A DNA stretch of 64,000 nt, taken from assembly GCF_047675955.1 (NCBI RefSeq), contig NC_132915.1, positions 48,560,026 to 48,624,025 on the forward strand, written 5' to 3'. Below, piece by piece: positions 12,046 to 24,400 of this stretch. Origin of the DNA: Chlorocebus sabaeus (Eukaryota > Chordata > Mammalia > Primates > Cercopithecidae). The translations under genes were made by a program, and so were the position numbers. The notes beneath the pieces are model-generated. The model saw nothing but the letters and a program-made list of their open reading frames with translations. It was not told the DNA's origin and ran no database searches. Every line of letters starts with the position of its first letter. Position 1 is the stretch's first letter.

Positions 12046-12105
12046 CATCCTTTCTTCCCTTCCTCCCTCCCTTCCTTCCTTCCTTCCATCTTCCTATCTT
12101 CCTTT
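12046..12105 (+). repeat. CTTCC-rich simple repeat
   Basis: This is a pyrimidine-rich low-complexity run of CCTT and CCCT units within old L1 sequence. Confidence 0.85.
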
Positions 12106-12188
12106 ATGGGAAACTGATTATTTTCTGGTGGTATGTTTTAATGTCTTGCCTTTTGTTTTCTGTGTGTCTGTTGTAGGCTTTTGGGTGT

Positions 12189-12490
12189 TTTGTTTTGTTT
12201 TGTTTTTCCAGACAGAGTCTTGCTCTGTCACCCAGGCTGGAGTGCAGTGGCATAATCTCAACTCACTGTAGCCTCGACCTCTCCGGCTCAAGCCATCCTT
12301 GCAACTCAGCCTCCTGAGTAGCTGGGATCCCAGGTGTGCACCACTATACCTGGCTAATTTTTGTATTTTTTGTAGAGCCGGGGTTTTGCCATGTTGCCCA
12401 GGCTGGTCTTGAACTCCTGAACTCAAGCCGTCTGCCTACTCCCACCTCCCAGAGTTCTGGGAATACAGGCATGAGCCACTGCACCTGGTC
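12189..12490 (-). mobile_element. Alu, - strand
   Basis: It starts with a TTTTG-repeat head and is a full dimer ending CTGCACCTGGTC. Confidence 0.88.
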
Positions 12491-13262
12491 ATAGTTATTA
12501 TTTTTGATAGGTTCATCTTTTATTCTTCCTATTCAAGATATGAGTAGTTTACACACCAGAATTATGGTGTTAATATTCTGTATTTGCCTATGTATTTGCT
12601 ATTACCAGGGAGTTTTGTATCTTTAGGTAATTTCTTATTGCTCATTAATGTTCTTTTCTTTCAGATTGAAGAACTCCATTTAGTATTTCTTGTAGGACAG
12701 GTCTGGTGTTGACAAAATCCCTCAGCTTTTATTTGTTTGGGAAAGTCTATTTCTCCTTCATGTTTGAAGGATATTTTCAGTGGATATAATATTTTCAGTG
12801 GATATACTGAAAATATAGGATAAAAGTGTTTTTTTTTCTTCAGTACTTTAAATATGTCATACACTGTCTCCTAGCCTGTAAAGTTTCTGCTGAGAAGTGT
12901 GCTGCCAGACACATTGGAGCTCCTTTGTATGCTATGTGTTTTTCTCTTGCTGCTTTTAGAATCCTTTCTTTATTCTTGACCTTTGGGAGTTTGATAGTTA
13001 AATGTCCGGAGATAATTTTATTTGAGTTAAATTTCTTTGCTGTTCTATAACCTTTTTGTACTTGAATATTGATATCTTTCTCTAGGTTTAGGAAGTTCTC
13101 TGCAGTATATCTCTTTAAATAAACTTGGTACCCACTTCTCTCTCCTCTACCTTTTTGTTAAGGCCCATAACTCTTAGATTTTCCCTTTTGAGGCTATTTT
13201 CTAGTTTTTGTAGGTGTGCTTCATTCTTTTTTATTCTTTACTATTTTGTCTCCTCTGACTGT

Positions 13263-13602
13263 TTTCTCTTTCTTTTTTCTTTCTTTCTTTCTTTTTTTTT
13301 TTGTTGTTTTTTATTTTTTGTTTTGAGGTGGAGTTTCGCTTTTGTCACCGAGGCTGGAGTGCAACGGTGTGATCTCGGCTCACTGCAACCTCCGCCTTCC
13401 AGGTTCAAGCAGTTCCCCTGCCTAGCCTCCCGAGTAGCTGGAATTATAGGCGCCTGCTACCATGCCTGGCTAATTTGTATTTTTAGTAGAGACAGGGTTT
13501 CACCATGTTGGCCAGGCTGGTCTCCAATTCCTGACCTTAGGTGATCTGCCCATCTTGGCCTCCCAAAGTGCTGGGATTACAGGCCTGAGCCTCTGTGTCC
13601 GG
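13263..13602 (-). mobile_element. Alu, - strand, with T/C-rich tail
   Basis: The tail 13263-13322 is TTTC- and T-rich. TCCTCTGACTGT at 13251-13262 and 13603-13614 is a perfect 12-bp target duplication. Confidence 0.92.
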
Positions 13603-13702
13603 TCCTCTGACTGTATTTTCAAATAGTGTGTCTTCAAGCTGACGATTTCTTTATTCTGCTGAGTCAGTTATGCTATTGAAAGACTCTGATGCCTTTTTGT
13701 TT

Positions 13703-14009
13703 TTTTTTTGTTTTTTTTTTTTTGTTTTTTGAGACGGAGTCTCGCTCTGTCGCCAGGCTGGAGTGCGGTGGCGCAATCTCCACTCACTGCAAGCTCTGCC
13801 TCCCGGGTTCACGCCATTCTCCTGCCTCAGCCTCCCGTGTGGCTGGGACTACAGACGCCCGCCACCGCGCCCGGCTAATTTTTGTATTTTTAGTACAGAC
13901 GGGGTTTCACCGTGTTGGTCAGGATGGTCTCGATCTCCTGACCTCGTGATCCGCCCATCTCGGCCTCCCAAAGTGCTGGGATTACAGGCGTGAGCCACCG
14001 CGCCCGGCC
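13703..14009 (-). mobile_element. AluY, - strand
   Basis: The body is near-consensus and CpG-rich, ending CCGCGCCCGGCC. A 13-bp target duplication, TGCCTTTTTGTTT, is at 13690-13702 and 14010-14022. This is among the youngest insertions here. Confidence 0.93.
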
Positions 14010-14960
14010 TGCCTTTTTGTTTATCAGTTGAATTTTTCAGCTCCAGAATTTCTGCTTGATCTTAAAAAATCATTTCAATCTCTTTTTAAAATTTATCTGA
14101 TAGGATTCTGAATTCCTTCTCTGTATTATCTTGAATTTGATTGAGCTTCTTCAAAACAGCTATTTTGACTTGTCTGTCCAAAAGGTCACATATCTCTGTC
14201 ATTCCAGGATTGGTCACTGGTGCCTTATTTAGTTTGTTTGGTGAGGTCATGTTTTCCTGGATGGTCTTGATGCTTGTGATGTTTGTTGATGTCTGGGCAT
14301 TGAAGAGTTAGGTATTTATGGTAGTCTTCACAGTCTGGGCTTGTTTGTACCTATCCTTCTAGAAAAAGCTTTCTAAGTATTCAAAGGTAATTGACTGTTT
14401 TGATCTAAGTCCTTGGTCTCTATAGCCATATCTACATTAGGGAGCACCCTAAGCCCAGTAATGCTGTGACTCTTGTAGACTTATAGCTGTATGACCTTAG
14501 TGGTCTTGGGTAATAGCCAAAATTGCCTGGATTACCAGGCACAGTCTCTTGTTCTCTTTCCTTATTTTCTCCCAAACAAATGGCATCTCTCTCCATGCTG
14601 AGCTACCTGGAGTTGAGGGGAGGAGTGACACAAGCACCCCTGCAACCACCACCACTGGGACTGTGCTGGGTTAGACCTGAAACCAGCACAGTACTGGGTC
14701 TTGCCAGTACAGTGTATTGCCTGGCTACCACTGATATTTATTCAAGTCCCAAGGGCTCTTTATTCAGTGGGTTGTGAATGTAGCTGGCTTGTGTTTTTCC
14801 CTTCAAGGTGGAGGGTTCCCTTTTGGCCTAGGATGGGTCTAGAAATGCTGTCCAGAAGCTGGGGCCTGGAGTTGGAAACTTTAGGAATCTACTTGGTGCT
14901 TTATTTTACTGTGGATGAGCTCATACCCAAGTTGCAAGACAAAGCAAGGTTTTTCTGTTT

Positions 14961-15460
14961 TGTCCATATGTCGGCATTACGTTCTTTTTGATGGGTGAAT
15001 AATACTCCGTTGTATGTTTATATCACATTTTTTTTTATCCATTCATCTCTTTTTTTTTTTTTTTTTTTTGAGACGGAGTCTTGCTCTGTGCCCCAGGTTG
15101 GAGTGCAGTGGCGCGACCTCGGCTCACTGCAAGCTCCGCCTCCCGGGTTTACGCCATTCTCCTGCCTCAGCCTCCCGGGTAGCTGGGACTACAGGCGCCT
15201 GCCACCACGCCCGGCTAATTTTCTTGTATTTTTAGTAGAGACGGGGTTTCACTGTGTTAGCCAGGATGGTCTCGATCTCCTGACCTCGTGATCCGCCCGC
15301 CTCGGCCTCCCAAAGTGCTGGGATTACAGGCTTGAGCCACCGCGCCCGGCCTTCCATTCATCTCTTGATGGTTACTTGGGTTGTTTTCACCTTTTGGCTA
15401 TTGCGAATAGTGCTGCTGTGACCAGTGATAAACATATTTGTCTATTGATCATTTGGGTAT
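14961..15460 (-). mobile_element. L1 fragment, - strand, split by AluY
   Basis: The stretches either side of the AluY read as the late ORF2/3' region of an L1 (ATCCATTCATCTCTTGATGG, then GGCTATTGCGAATAGTGCTG). Confidence 0.7.
15052..15352 (-). mobile_element. AluY, - strand
   Basis: It is near-consensus with a perfect 14-bp duplication TCCATTCATCTCTT at 15038-15051 and 15353-15366, inserted into an L1 3' region. Confidence 0.94.
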
Positions 15461-15474
15461 CTTTGGTTACCATT

Positions 15475-16640
15475 TATCTTAACATTGTGCTGGCCAGTGC
15501 AATAAGGCAAGAAAAAGAAATAAAAGGCAGCTACAGTGGAAGGAAAGAAGTAAAAATTGTCTTTTTTCACAAATACATTATGTGGAAAGTCCGATGGAAC
15601 CTACAAAATTGCTCTAAACTAATAAGTGATTTTAGCAGGATTGCATTATATAAGATCAATATGTAAAAATCAGTTGTATTTCTATTCATTGCTATTATAT
15701 AGAAATACAACTAGAAGTTGATTATGACTACATACTGATTAGAATGTCTGAATTAAAAAGACTGATCTTACAATGTGTTTAAGAGAATGTAGAACAATTG
15801 GAACTCTCAAAGCTGACAAGAGTGAAAAAAATGGTACACTCCCTTTATAAAACTATTTGGCAGTTTTTTAGAACTATATACACCTAATCCAGCCATCCTG
15901 TTTTAGGAATTTACCCAATGAAAGCATTATGTCCATAAGATTTGTACATGGGTATTCATGGCAGCTTTATTTGTGATGGTTTCACATGGGAAATAACTCA
16001 AATGTCTATTAATATGGATGAATGGATAAACATTGTGGTGTATTCATACAGTAGAATACCACTCAATAATAAAAGGATATAAGCAACAACATGGATGTAT
16101 CACAAAATAATTATGATGAGTAAAGAAGCCAGAGAAAAAAGAATACGTACTGTATGAGTCTGCTTATTATATAAATTCTAGAAACTTATCTATATTGATA
16201 GGAAGCAGATAACTTGTTGCCTGAGGAGGAGAGATAATGAAGGAGGAACAAGAAAATTTTGGTGTCGATGGATATGTTTTCTTTCATTTTTTTTTTGAGA
16301 TGGAATTTTGCTGTTGTCGCCCAGGCTGGAGTGCAGTGGTATGATCTCGGCTCACTGCAACCTCTGCCTCCTGGGTTCAAGCGATTCTCCTGCCTCAGCC
16401 TCCCGAGTAGCTGGGATCGCAGGCATGCACCACCACACCTGGCTAATTTTGTATTTTTAGTAGAGATGGGATTTCTCCATGTTGGTCAGGCTGGTCTTGA
16501 ACTCCCAACCTCAGGTGTTCTGCACACCTCAGCCTTCCGAAGTGCTGGGATTACAGGCATGAGCCACTGTGCCCGACCTGGATATGTTTCACTATCTTGA
16601 TTGTGGTAATGGTTTTACTGGTTGTTGTTTCTTACGCTTT
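15475..16640 (+). mobile_element. L1 3' portion, + strand, split by an Alu
   Basis: The text GCTGGCCAGTGCAATAAGGC and later AATAAAAGGATATAAGCAAC match the ORF2 end and 3' UTR of an older L1. The match resumes after the Alu at 16579 (TTGATTGTGGTAATGG). Confidence 0.75.
16280..16578 (-). mobile_element. Alu, - strand
   Basis: It is full length. TGGATATGTTT at 16269-16279 and 16579-16589 is a perfect 11-bp target duplication. Confidence 0.93.
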
Positions 16641-16923
16641 ATCTGGTATTTTTAGATATAAAATATTTAATGATTCCTAAGCTTGCTTATTTTACATAAT
16701 GTTTATGGAAAGTTTAATTCTTATAAAGCACAAGAGTTCTAACTGGGTTGTTGAGAACTGCTTTAATGATATTTATTACTGTTACCTTAATATTTCTGAT
16801 CTTAGATCTTGACTAATGATGCGCTCAATTTATTTAAATGTGGAATTTAGCTCTAAGACTTCTGTAACTTAGAATGATATTTTGAATGATCTAAATATTG
16901 TTCATTAAGTACATTTTGCTCAA

Positions 16924-16961
16924 AGGAAAATATTGTAGTCCAAAGGAAAATATTGTAGTCC
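16924..16961 (+). repeat. Short tandem duplication
   Basis: CAAAGGAAAATATTGTAGTC is repeated back to back (about 19-20 bp unit, two copies) just upstream of an Alu. Confidence 0.85.
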
Positions 16962-16981
16962 ACCTCTGACAGTTTAGTATT

Positions 16982-17260
16982 ATTTTTTTGAGATGGAGTC
17001 TTGCTTTGTTGCCCAGGCTGGAGTGCAGTGGCGCGATCTCGGCTCACTGCAAACCTCTGCCCCCCAGGTTCAAGCAATTCTCCTGAGTAGCTGGGATTAC
17101 AGGCACCCGCCACCACACCTGGCTAATTTTTGTATTTTTAGTAGAGACGGGATTTCACCATGTTAGCCAGGCCGGTGTCGAATTCCTGACCTCAAGTGAT
17201 CCACCCACCTCGGCCTCCCAAAGTGCTGGGATTACAGGTGTGAGCCACTGGGCCTGGCCT
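16982..17260 (-). mobile_element. Alu, - strand, with a small internal deletion
   Basis: It is a dimer ending CTGGGCCTGGCC. The right arm lacks the segment around CCTGCCTCAGCC. It lies in tandem with the nested pair that follows. Confidence 0.9.
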
Positions 17261-17868
17261 TTTTTTTTTTTTTTTAAACAGAGTCTCACTGTGTCGTCCA
17301 GGCCGGAGTGCAGTGGTGCAATTTGGACTCACTGAAACCTCTGCCTTATAGATTCAAGTGATTCTCATGCCTCAGCCTCCCGAGTAGCTGGGACTAACAG
17401 GTGCACACCATCACACCTGGCTAATATTTATTTTTATTTTTATTTATTTTTTGAGATGGAGTTTCTTTCACCCAGACTGGAGTGAAGTGGAGCAGTCTGC
17501 ACTCACTGCAGCTTCTGCCCCTTGGGTTCAAGTGATTATCCTGCCTTAGCCTCCCGAGTAGCTGGGATTATAGGCACCTTCCACTACGCTCAGCTAATTT
17601 TTGTATTTTTGTAGAGATGGGGTTTTGCCATGGTGGCCAGTCTGGTCTCAAACTCCTGACCTCAGGTGATCCACCCACCTCCACCTCCCAGGGTGCTGAG
17701 ATTATAGGTGTGAGCCACCGTGCCCAGCCTAATTTTTATATTTTTAGTAGAGACAGGGTTTCACCGTGTTGGGCAGACTGGTCTCGAACTTAGGACCTCA
17801 GGTGATCTGCTTACCTTGTCCCCTCAAAGTGCTAGGATTATAGGCATGAGCCATCGTGCCTGGCTCCA
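17261..17868 (-). mobile_element. Outer Alu, - strand, split by another Alu
   Basis: The right arm at 17261-17440 and left arm at 17730-17868 belong to one element. A complete Alu has inserted into its A-rich linker. Confidence 0.88.
17443..17729 (-). mobile_element. Inner Alu, - strand, nested in an Alu
   Basis: It is a complete dimer with its own T-rich head, ending CGTGCCCAGCC. TAATATTTAT and TAATTTTTAT on its two sides are compatible with a mutated target duplication. Confidence 0.88.
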
Positions 17869-18115
17869 GTTTAATTATTCTTAATAGAATATGAAAAGAT
17901 TATAGTTGTGTTACAAATGAATTGATGCTGTTAACTTGTACTTTCACTTTTACTAGCTGACAAGATGATAAAAGCAACCTTCTTCTCAGAAAGACAGTTT
18001 GATTATAAATCCAGCTGGGAAATGTGCTAGTTGATGATTATTAACTCAAGGATATATTAATTTTTGTCAGGATAAAGCATTTTATTTTATTGATATCTTC
18101 CCCTCCCTCTTCTAG

Positions 18116-18437
18116 GAAATACAGTAGCAGCCATGATAGAAGACAAAGGACCAAGAGTGACAGACTACTTTGTTGTAGCTGGTCTCACTGACACATCTAC
18201 TCTTTTGGATCAAGAAATAAATCGTTTAGATACTAAGTCAACTGGACCTAAAGCTCCAATTACAGACATTGCCGTTATTATCAAATCAGCTGGAGAAACA
18301 GTACCTGAAGGTTACACCTGTGTAGAAGCCACTCCATCAGCTCTCCAAGCAAACTTGAACTATGGAAGTCTGAAAAGCCCAGAACTTTTCCTCTGTTATA
18401 AGAGAGGGAGAGATAAACCACCCCTTACAGATATTGG
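18116..18437 (+). CDS. DENND4A: DENND4A first coding exon (17 nt 5' UTR plus residues 1-101)
   Basis: The acceptor follows a pyrimidine tract ending in CTTCTAG at 18115, and the donor is GTATGG at 18438. Translation starts at 18133 with MIEDKGPRVTDYF, the conserved DENND4 N-terminus. The start has G at -3, a favourable context. Residues 43-50 (ITDIAVII) and 86-91 (LFLCYKRG region) are the first strands of the MABP beta-prism. The exon ends two bases into codon 102. Because the exon begins 17 nt before the ATG, at least one upstream non-coding exon must exist. I could not identify it in 1-18115. Confidence 0.97.
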
Positions 18438-21400
18438 GTATGGTGACTTATTTTCTTTGCTATAGTGAAGGAATAAAATTTATTTAAGGGCCATGGAAGT
18501 AGGAATTTGAAATCCTTGATAGTTTTATTATTACTGATAGTTTATTATTATTGATAGTTTTATGGTTACTTCAGGATTCATTATAGTAATATATTACATG
18601 CCAGTATCCACCCTTATTGAATTTCTCTGCATTGCACTTGAATTGTTAGATCATTTGCTTTCAAAATAATATTGAAATGAAGACATTAGACCTTAAAGTG
18701 TCATTTTGTTTCTGTTGTACTTATCAAATAAGATTATTAATTAAACACAATAAAATGAGAAGCTATAATAAAGACACTATCATTTTTAAGGAGCTGCTTG
18801 GGTTATGCAGTGAGTTTTTGTGAAGACCTGTACTTGTTTAACTAAAGAGCAGTCCTATTTTAAATACAATTGTACTGTGTGGCTTTTAATGCTGGGAGGA
18901 GGGTGTTTACAGATAAGTGCTATAGTTTTCATGAAGTGTCTATTATCTAGTCTACCAATGAAGGACATTCTCTTTTGTAAATGCCTACAAAGGTCCACCC
19001 TTTCTCCAAATGGCTACCTTGACTCTTCTGTAAAAAGGATGTGCTCTTAGAATACCTATAAAACTTTACCATATATACATGTGATGTATGTGATGTATTG
19101 GGGTGTTTATTATCATTACCATTACTAAAATATATTATAGATATTTGGTAACATCTTGGCAAGTATTTTAGGATCAGCTTGTCTATACAAAATGTGTAGT
19201 AGGAATTTTGATAGAGATTACATTAAACTTTAGATTAATCCGCAGAGTATTGTCATCTTTCCAATATTAAATAATTCAGCTTGTGAACGTGGAATGTTTT
19301 CCATTCGTTTAGGTCTACTTTAATTTCTTTAAGCAACATTGTGTGTTTTTTAACTCTGATTAATTTTATTTTTAGGTATTTTATTCTTTTGGATTCTGTT
19401 ATAAATAGTGTTGTTTTCTTAATTTTTGGATTGTTTGTTGCTGGTGTATAGAAACAGCTGATTTTTGTGTGCTAATCTTGCACTTTACAACTTTGCGAAT
19501 TTATTAGTCCTAATAACTTGTGGGTTCTTTGGGACTTTTAAAATATATATATAGGATCATGTCATCTGCAAATAGAAATGGTTTTACTTCTTCCTTTGCA
19601 GTTTGGATACTTTTTGTGTGTGCGTGTAATTACTCTGACTAGAACTTTTAATATGTTGAATAGCAGTGGTGAAAGCAGGCATCTTGTCTCATTCCTGATT
19701 TTAGTTAAATTTCAGTGAAAACTTGAGGTCTTTTACTGTTGAGTATGAGGTTAACTGTAACTTTTCTTTAAATACCATTTATCATGTTGAAGAAATGTTC
19801 TTCTATTCCTAGTTTTCTGAGAGATTTTATCATGAAAGTGTGTTAATTTTGTCAGATGCCTTTTGTCAATTGAGATCATCATGTATTTTTTCTTCCTTTG
19901 TTCTCTTATGTATTACATTGATTTTCGTTTGTTGAATCTTTCTTTTGATGTAAGTATGATACCATACCTTAAAAATGATTAATTCCTTAGTACCATCACA
20001 TATCCAAATTTTTCTAATTTATGAAGCCTTTTTTTTTTTTTTAAACACTTGGTTGCTGGTTGTTCTCTGTTTGTTGTTGTGGTTGTTTTTTGTTTGTTTT
20101 TGAGACAGAATTTCACTTTGTTGCCCAGGCTGGAATGTGGTGGCGTGATCTTGGCTCACTGCAACCTCCGCCTCCCGGGTTCAGGTGATTCTCCTGCCTC
20201 AGCCTCTTGAGTAGCTGGGATTACAGGCGTGCACCACTATGCCCGGGTAATTTTTGTATTTTTAGTAGCGGAGATAGGATTTCACCATATTGGCAAGGCT
20301 GGTCCTGAACTCCTGACCTTAGGGGATCTGCCTCCCGAAGTGCTGGGGTTACAAGCGTGAGTTACCACACCTGTCCGCTGATTATTCTCTTTATAGTTGT
20401 TCAGGTATTAAGGGGTAGCCATTTGACCACCACTTGTTAAGCTCATCTCCCACTATTGTTGCATTAGAGCTCTGGTGAAATTGTTATAAAGATACTCATA
20501 TTCCATGGAAGTTAACAACTCAGGCTGAAAAAGAGAGAAAAAAAAGAAGTTTAAGAAGTCCTCATTTTTTTCAAATTTTCAAAACCAAAGGATGATTTGT
20601 CTTTATATTATCTTACCTGACCTTTATGCAGCATTCGTTTAACTCCCTTAGTATTGTCCATCCTGTTTAGCTACTGTAGTTTTCCTTCAAGTCAGTATAG
20701 TTAGGATGGTGATCTTTCAGCTTTATAGGGTCATAGAGCATATGAGCCAGATTAGAAAGACAGGGTTTAGAAATGATTGGGAATTGGAGTAATAAAAGCT
20801 TTTTTTTTTTCCCCCTAGAAGCTTGACTTTAAGGGAAGGGGAAGATAGTTAAGGGCCTAACTATTCAAATTGTAGCACATGGACCAGTATTATTCAAAAG
20901 ACCTGGAAGCTTGTTAGAAACTCAGAAACTTAGGCACTATTCCAGACCTACTGAATCAGAATCTGTATTTTGGTCCAGTGTGGTGGCTTACACCTGTAAT
21001 CCCAATGCTTTGGGAGGCTGAGGTGGGAGGAGGATTGCTTGAGGCCAGGAGTTCACAAAAAATAAATATAAAAATAAAAATGAGCAAGGGCCAGGTGTGG
21101 TGGTTCACACCTATAATCCCAGCACTTTGGGAGGCAGAGGCAAACTGATCACTCATGGTCAGGAGTTCAAGACCAGCCTGGCCAACATGGTGAAACCCCC
21201 TCTCTACTAAAAAAATAAAAAAATTAGTTGGGCATGGCGGCGAGTGCCTGTAGTCTCTGCTACTCGGGAGGCTGAGGCAGGAGAATCACTTGAACCCAGG
21301 AGGTGGAGGTTGCATTGAGCCAAGATCGCACCACTGGGCTCCAGCTTGGGCAACAGAGTGAAACTCCTTCTGAAGACAAAAAAAATAAAAAATTAAAAAA

Positions 21401-24400
21401 GAATTAGCGAGGTGTGGTGGCATGCACCTGTAGTCCTAGCTACTCAGAAAGCTGAGGTGGGAGGATCACTGGAGCCCAGGAGTTGGCAGGTACAGTGAGC
21501 TATGATTTTGCCACTGTAGCACTCTAGCATGGACAACAGAGCAAGAGACCCTGTCTCAGAAGAAAAAAAATCTATTTTTAACAAACTTCCTAGAAGCAGT
21601 GGTTTAAAATACCTAGAGAGTGAAGATATATGAATTCAAGGGTTGTTTTTTAACCTTCCTCCAGGGAATACACTAGAACATTCTCATATTGAAGGAAGAA
21701 ATCAATGGAGAAGGAAGGGTAGGAAATACAGGAAAAAGAGGAGATATTTTATAGAATAAAATTATTGAAGGGATGATGTAGACAGCATAGGTGACTGGAC
21801 TAGCATTTAGCTTTTAGGGAAGGGGCCCTCCCTCCCTCCCTCCCTTCCTCCTTTCCTTCCCTCCTCCTTTCCTTCCCTCCTTCCTTCCCCTTTCTTCCCT
21901 TCCCTCTTTCTTTTCTTTCTTGTCTCTCCCTCTCCCTCTCCTGCTTTCTTTCCTTGTTTCCTCCTCTCCTCCTCTCTTCCTCTCCTCTCTGCTCCTCTCC
22001 CCTCCCCTGCCCTCCCCTCCCCTCTCCTCAACAGAGTCTCACTCTGTCCAGGCTGGAGTGCAGTGGTGCAATCTTGGCTCACTGCAACCTCCACCTCTCG
22101 GGTTCAAGCAGTTCTCTGCCTTAGCCTCCTGAGTAGCTGGGATTACAGGCACCTACCACCACGCCCAGCTAGCTTTTGTATTTTTAGTACAGATGGGGTT
22201 TCACCGTCTTGGCCGGGCTGGTCTTGAACTCCTGACCTCGTGATCCACCTGCCTCTGCCTCCCAAAGTGTTGAAGTTACTGGCGTGAGCCACTGTGCCCC
22301 TGCTGGAAGGGGCTTTTCCTTTGACAAGAAGAAAGTTAAAATGGGTGTAAACACAGAGTATTGGTTGCAGTGGAGTGACATTAATGATTTTATTGTTCTG
22401 TTTTTCTTTTTTCTGTACGGTTTCCTTAAGAAGATAAGTAATATCCTTAAGGATGTAGGATAAAATTGTGGTAACCTCCATGTCAGTTGAAGGGAAACCA
22501 GCCAGGTACTTATTTTGTGTTCCAGCATTCACTGTTCCCTCTTTTAGTATCTTTTTTTTTTAATTAAAAAAATTGTTTTTTTGATATATAAAAATAAGGA
22601 GAATTTTTTTTGAGACAGAGTCTCACTGCGGTTGTTCAGGCTGCAGTGCAATGGTGTGATCACAGCTTACTGCAGCCTCCACCTTCTGGGCTCAGGTGGT
22701 CCTCCCACCTCAGCCTCCCAAGTAGCTGGGACTACAGGCGAGTACCACCATACCCGGGTAAGTTTTTGTAATTTTTGTAGAGGTGGGATTTTGCCATGTT
22801 GCCCAGGCTAGTCTTGAGCTCCTGAACTCAAGCAATCTGCTCACCTCGGCCTCCCAAAGTTCTGGGATTATAGGAGTGAGCCAATGTGCCAGGCCAGTCG
22901 TCTTTTAGAGTCCATCTTTTGACAAGCCCACCTGCCACCCCTCCCATACAGTTATAACTGAAAGATGTGAATCTCTGAAAGATTGTTGTTGCTTGTGGTT
23001 TAGGAGCACAACTTAAAAATAAAATGATGACTTACGTAATTATACTTAGGTGCTTTCAGATTGCAAGTGGCTTTTTCATACACATCTTGCAGTTCCTGAG
23101 GCCTCTGATTTCTGTTACAGTAGTTTACTGATACAGGTTTGCAAGAGTATTATAGTTGTCCTTAAGCTAATCCTGATGGTTAATATTTCTCTCCAGATCA
23201 AATAATTGTTAATGTCTGTTGACTTAAATGTTTTGGCCTCTTCTCCTCACTTTCCCTCCACTTTTTCCCCACTCTAGTGCGAAGGGGTTTGGAAAACCTA
23301 TTAGCTTCTCTATTTATAGTAGGAAAGCCTATTAGCTACTGGAAATACAGACACCCATCTCATTAAATTTAATATGAAACACTGTTGCTAAACTTTTGTC
23401 TTTTTTACTGTTTTATAAACCGAGATGAGGCATTTATTAAAATAGTACTTTTCTCTAGAAAATATGTTAAGTTAAAATATGTAAAGTCTGATATTCCCAT
23501 AGAAATATCATATATACTATAAAGTACAATCATGTATCACTTAATAATGGGAATACGTTCTGAGAAATGTGTGTTCTATGGCGATTTTGTCATTGTGTGA
23601 ACATCATATACAAACCTAGGTGGCGTAACTTACTACATATGCAGCTATAGCTTATTGTTCTTAGGCTACAAACCTGTACAGCATGTTACTGGGGTGATAC
23701 TGTAGGCAACTTACACAGTGGTGAGTATATGTATATCTAAACATAGAAAAGGTACAGTAAAAATCTGGGATTAAAAAAAAAGTCACACCTGTATAGAGCA
23801 CTTACCATGAATTGACCTTGCAGGACTGGAAGTTGCTGTAGGTGAGTCAGTGAGTGAGTGGTGAGTGAATGTGAAGGCCTAGGACATTACTGTACACTAC
23901 TATAGACTTTAGTAAATTAACTTTAGCTTATTATAACCTTTTTACTTTATAAACTTTTAAAGTTTTTGTTAATTTTTTTGATTCTTTTGTAATAATACTT
24001 AGTTTAAAACACAAATACCATACAGCTGTACAAAAATATTTTTCTTTCTTTAAATTGTTATTTTATTAAGTTTTTTTCTATTTTAACATTTTATTTAAAA
24101 AATTTATTCTTTTATTTTTTATTTTTTGAAACAGGGTCTCACTTTGTTGCCCAAGCTGGAGTACAGTGGTACAATCTAGACTCACTGCAGCCTCTACTTC
24201 CTGGGCTCAGGCGATAATCCTTTCACCTCAGTTTCCTGAGTAGCTGCATTCCTGGCTAATTTTTTTTTTTTTGTAGAGATGGGGTTTCGCCATGTTGCCC
24301 AGGCTGGTCTTGAACTCCTGAGCTCAAGTGATCTGCTTGCCTCAGCCTCCCAAAGTGCTGAGATTATAGGCATGTGCCACCACGCCTGGCAAAAATTAAA

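Larger units (their letters stand above)
2922..14960 (-). mobile_element. Ancient near full-length L1, - orientation, heavily interrupted
   Basis: Read on the - strand the pieces follow L1 order. 5' UTR-like sequence is at about 14350-14960 and ORF1 and its border at 12490-14340. The endonuclease region is at 10656-11600 and reverse transcriptase at 6270-8460. The ORF2 C-terminus is at 2922-4910. The 3' UTR is not seen. Stops are frequent. About fifteen Alus and one younger L1 have inserted within it. Some pieces could come from a second L1 of the same orientation. Confidence 0.75.
1..18115 (+). other. Non-coding DNA upstream of the first DENND4A coding exon
   Basis: No unique protein-coding exon was found here. 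The region is nearly all interspersed repeats, listed separately. Unique or low-complexity remnants include 869-1160 (A/T-rich, no recognisable content), 16600-16980 and 17869-18115. It is presumably 5' UTR intron because the first coding exon begins with an acceptor site. Confidence 0.7.

Noticed and set aside
14523..14991. Two overlapping + strand frames of 84 and 96 codons
   Set aside because: The underlying DNA reads as the 5' UTR-like region of the ancient - strand L1, so coding is unlikely.
21807..22094. - strand frame rich in Glu, Arg and Gly
   Set aside because: It is a translation of the purine-rich complement of the polypyrimidine Alu tail, a low-complexity artefact.
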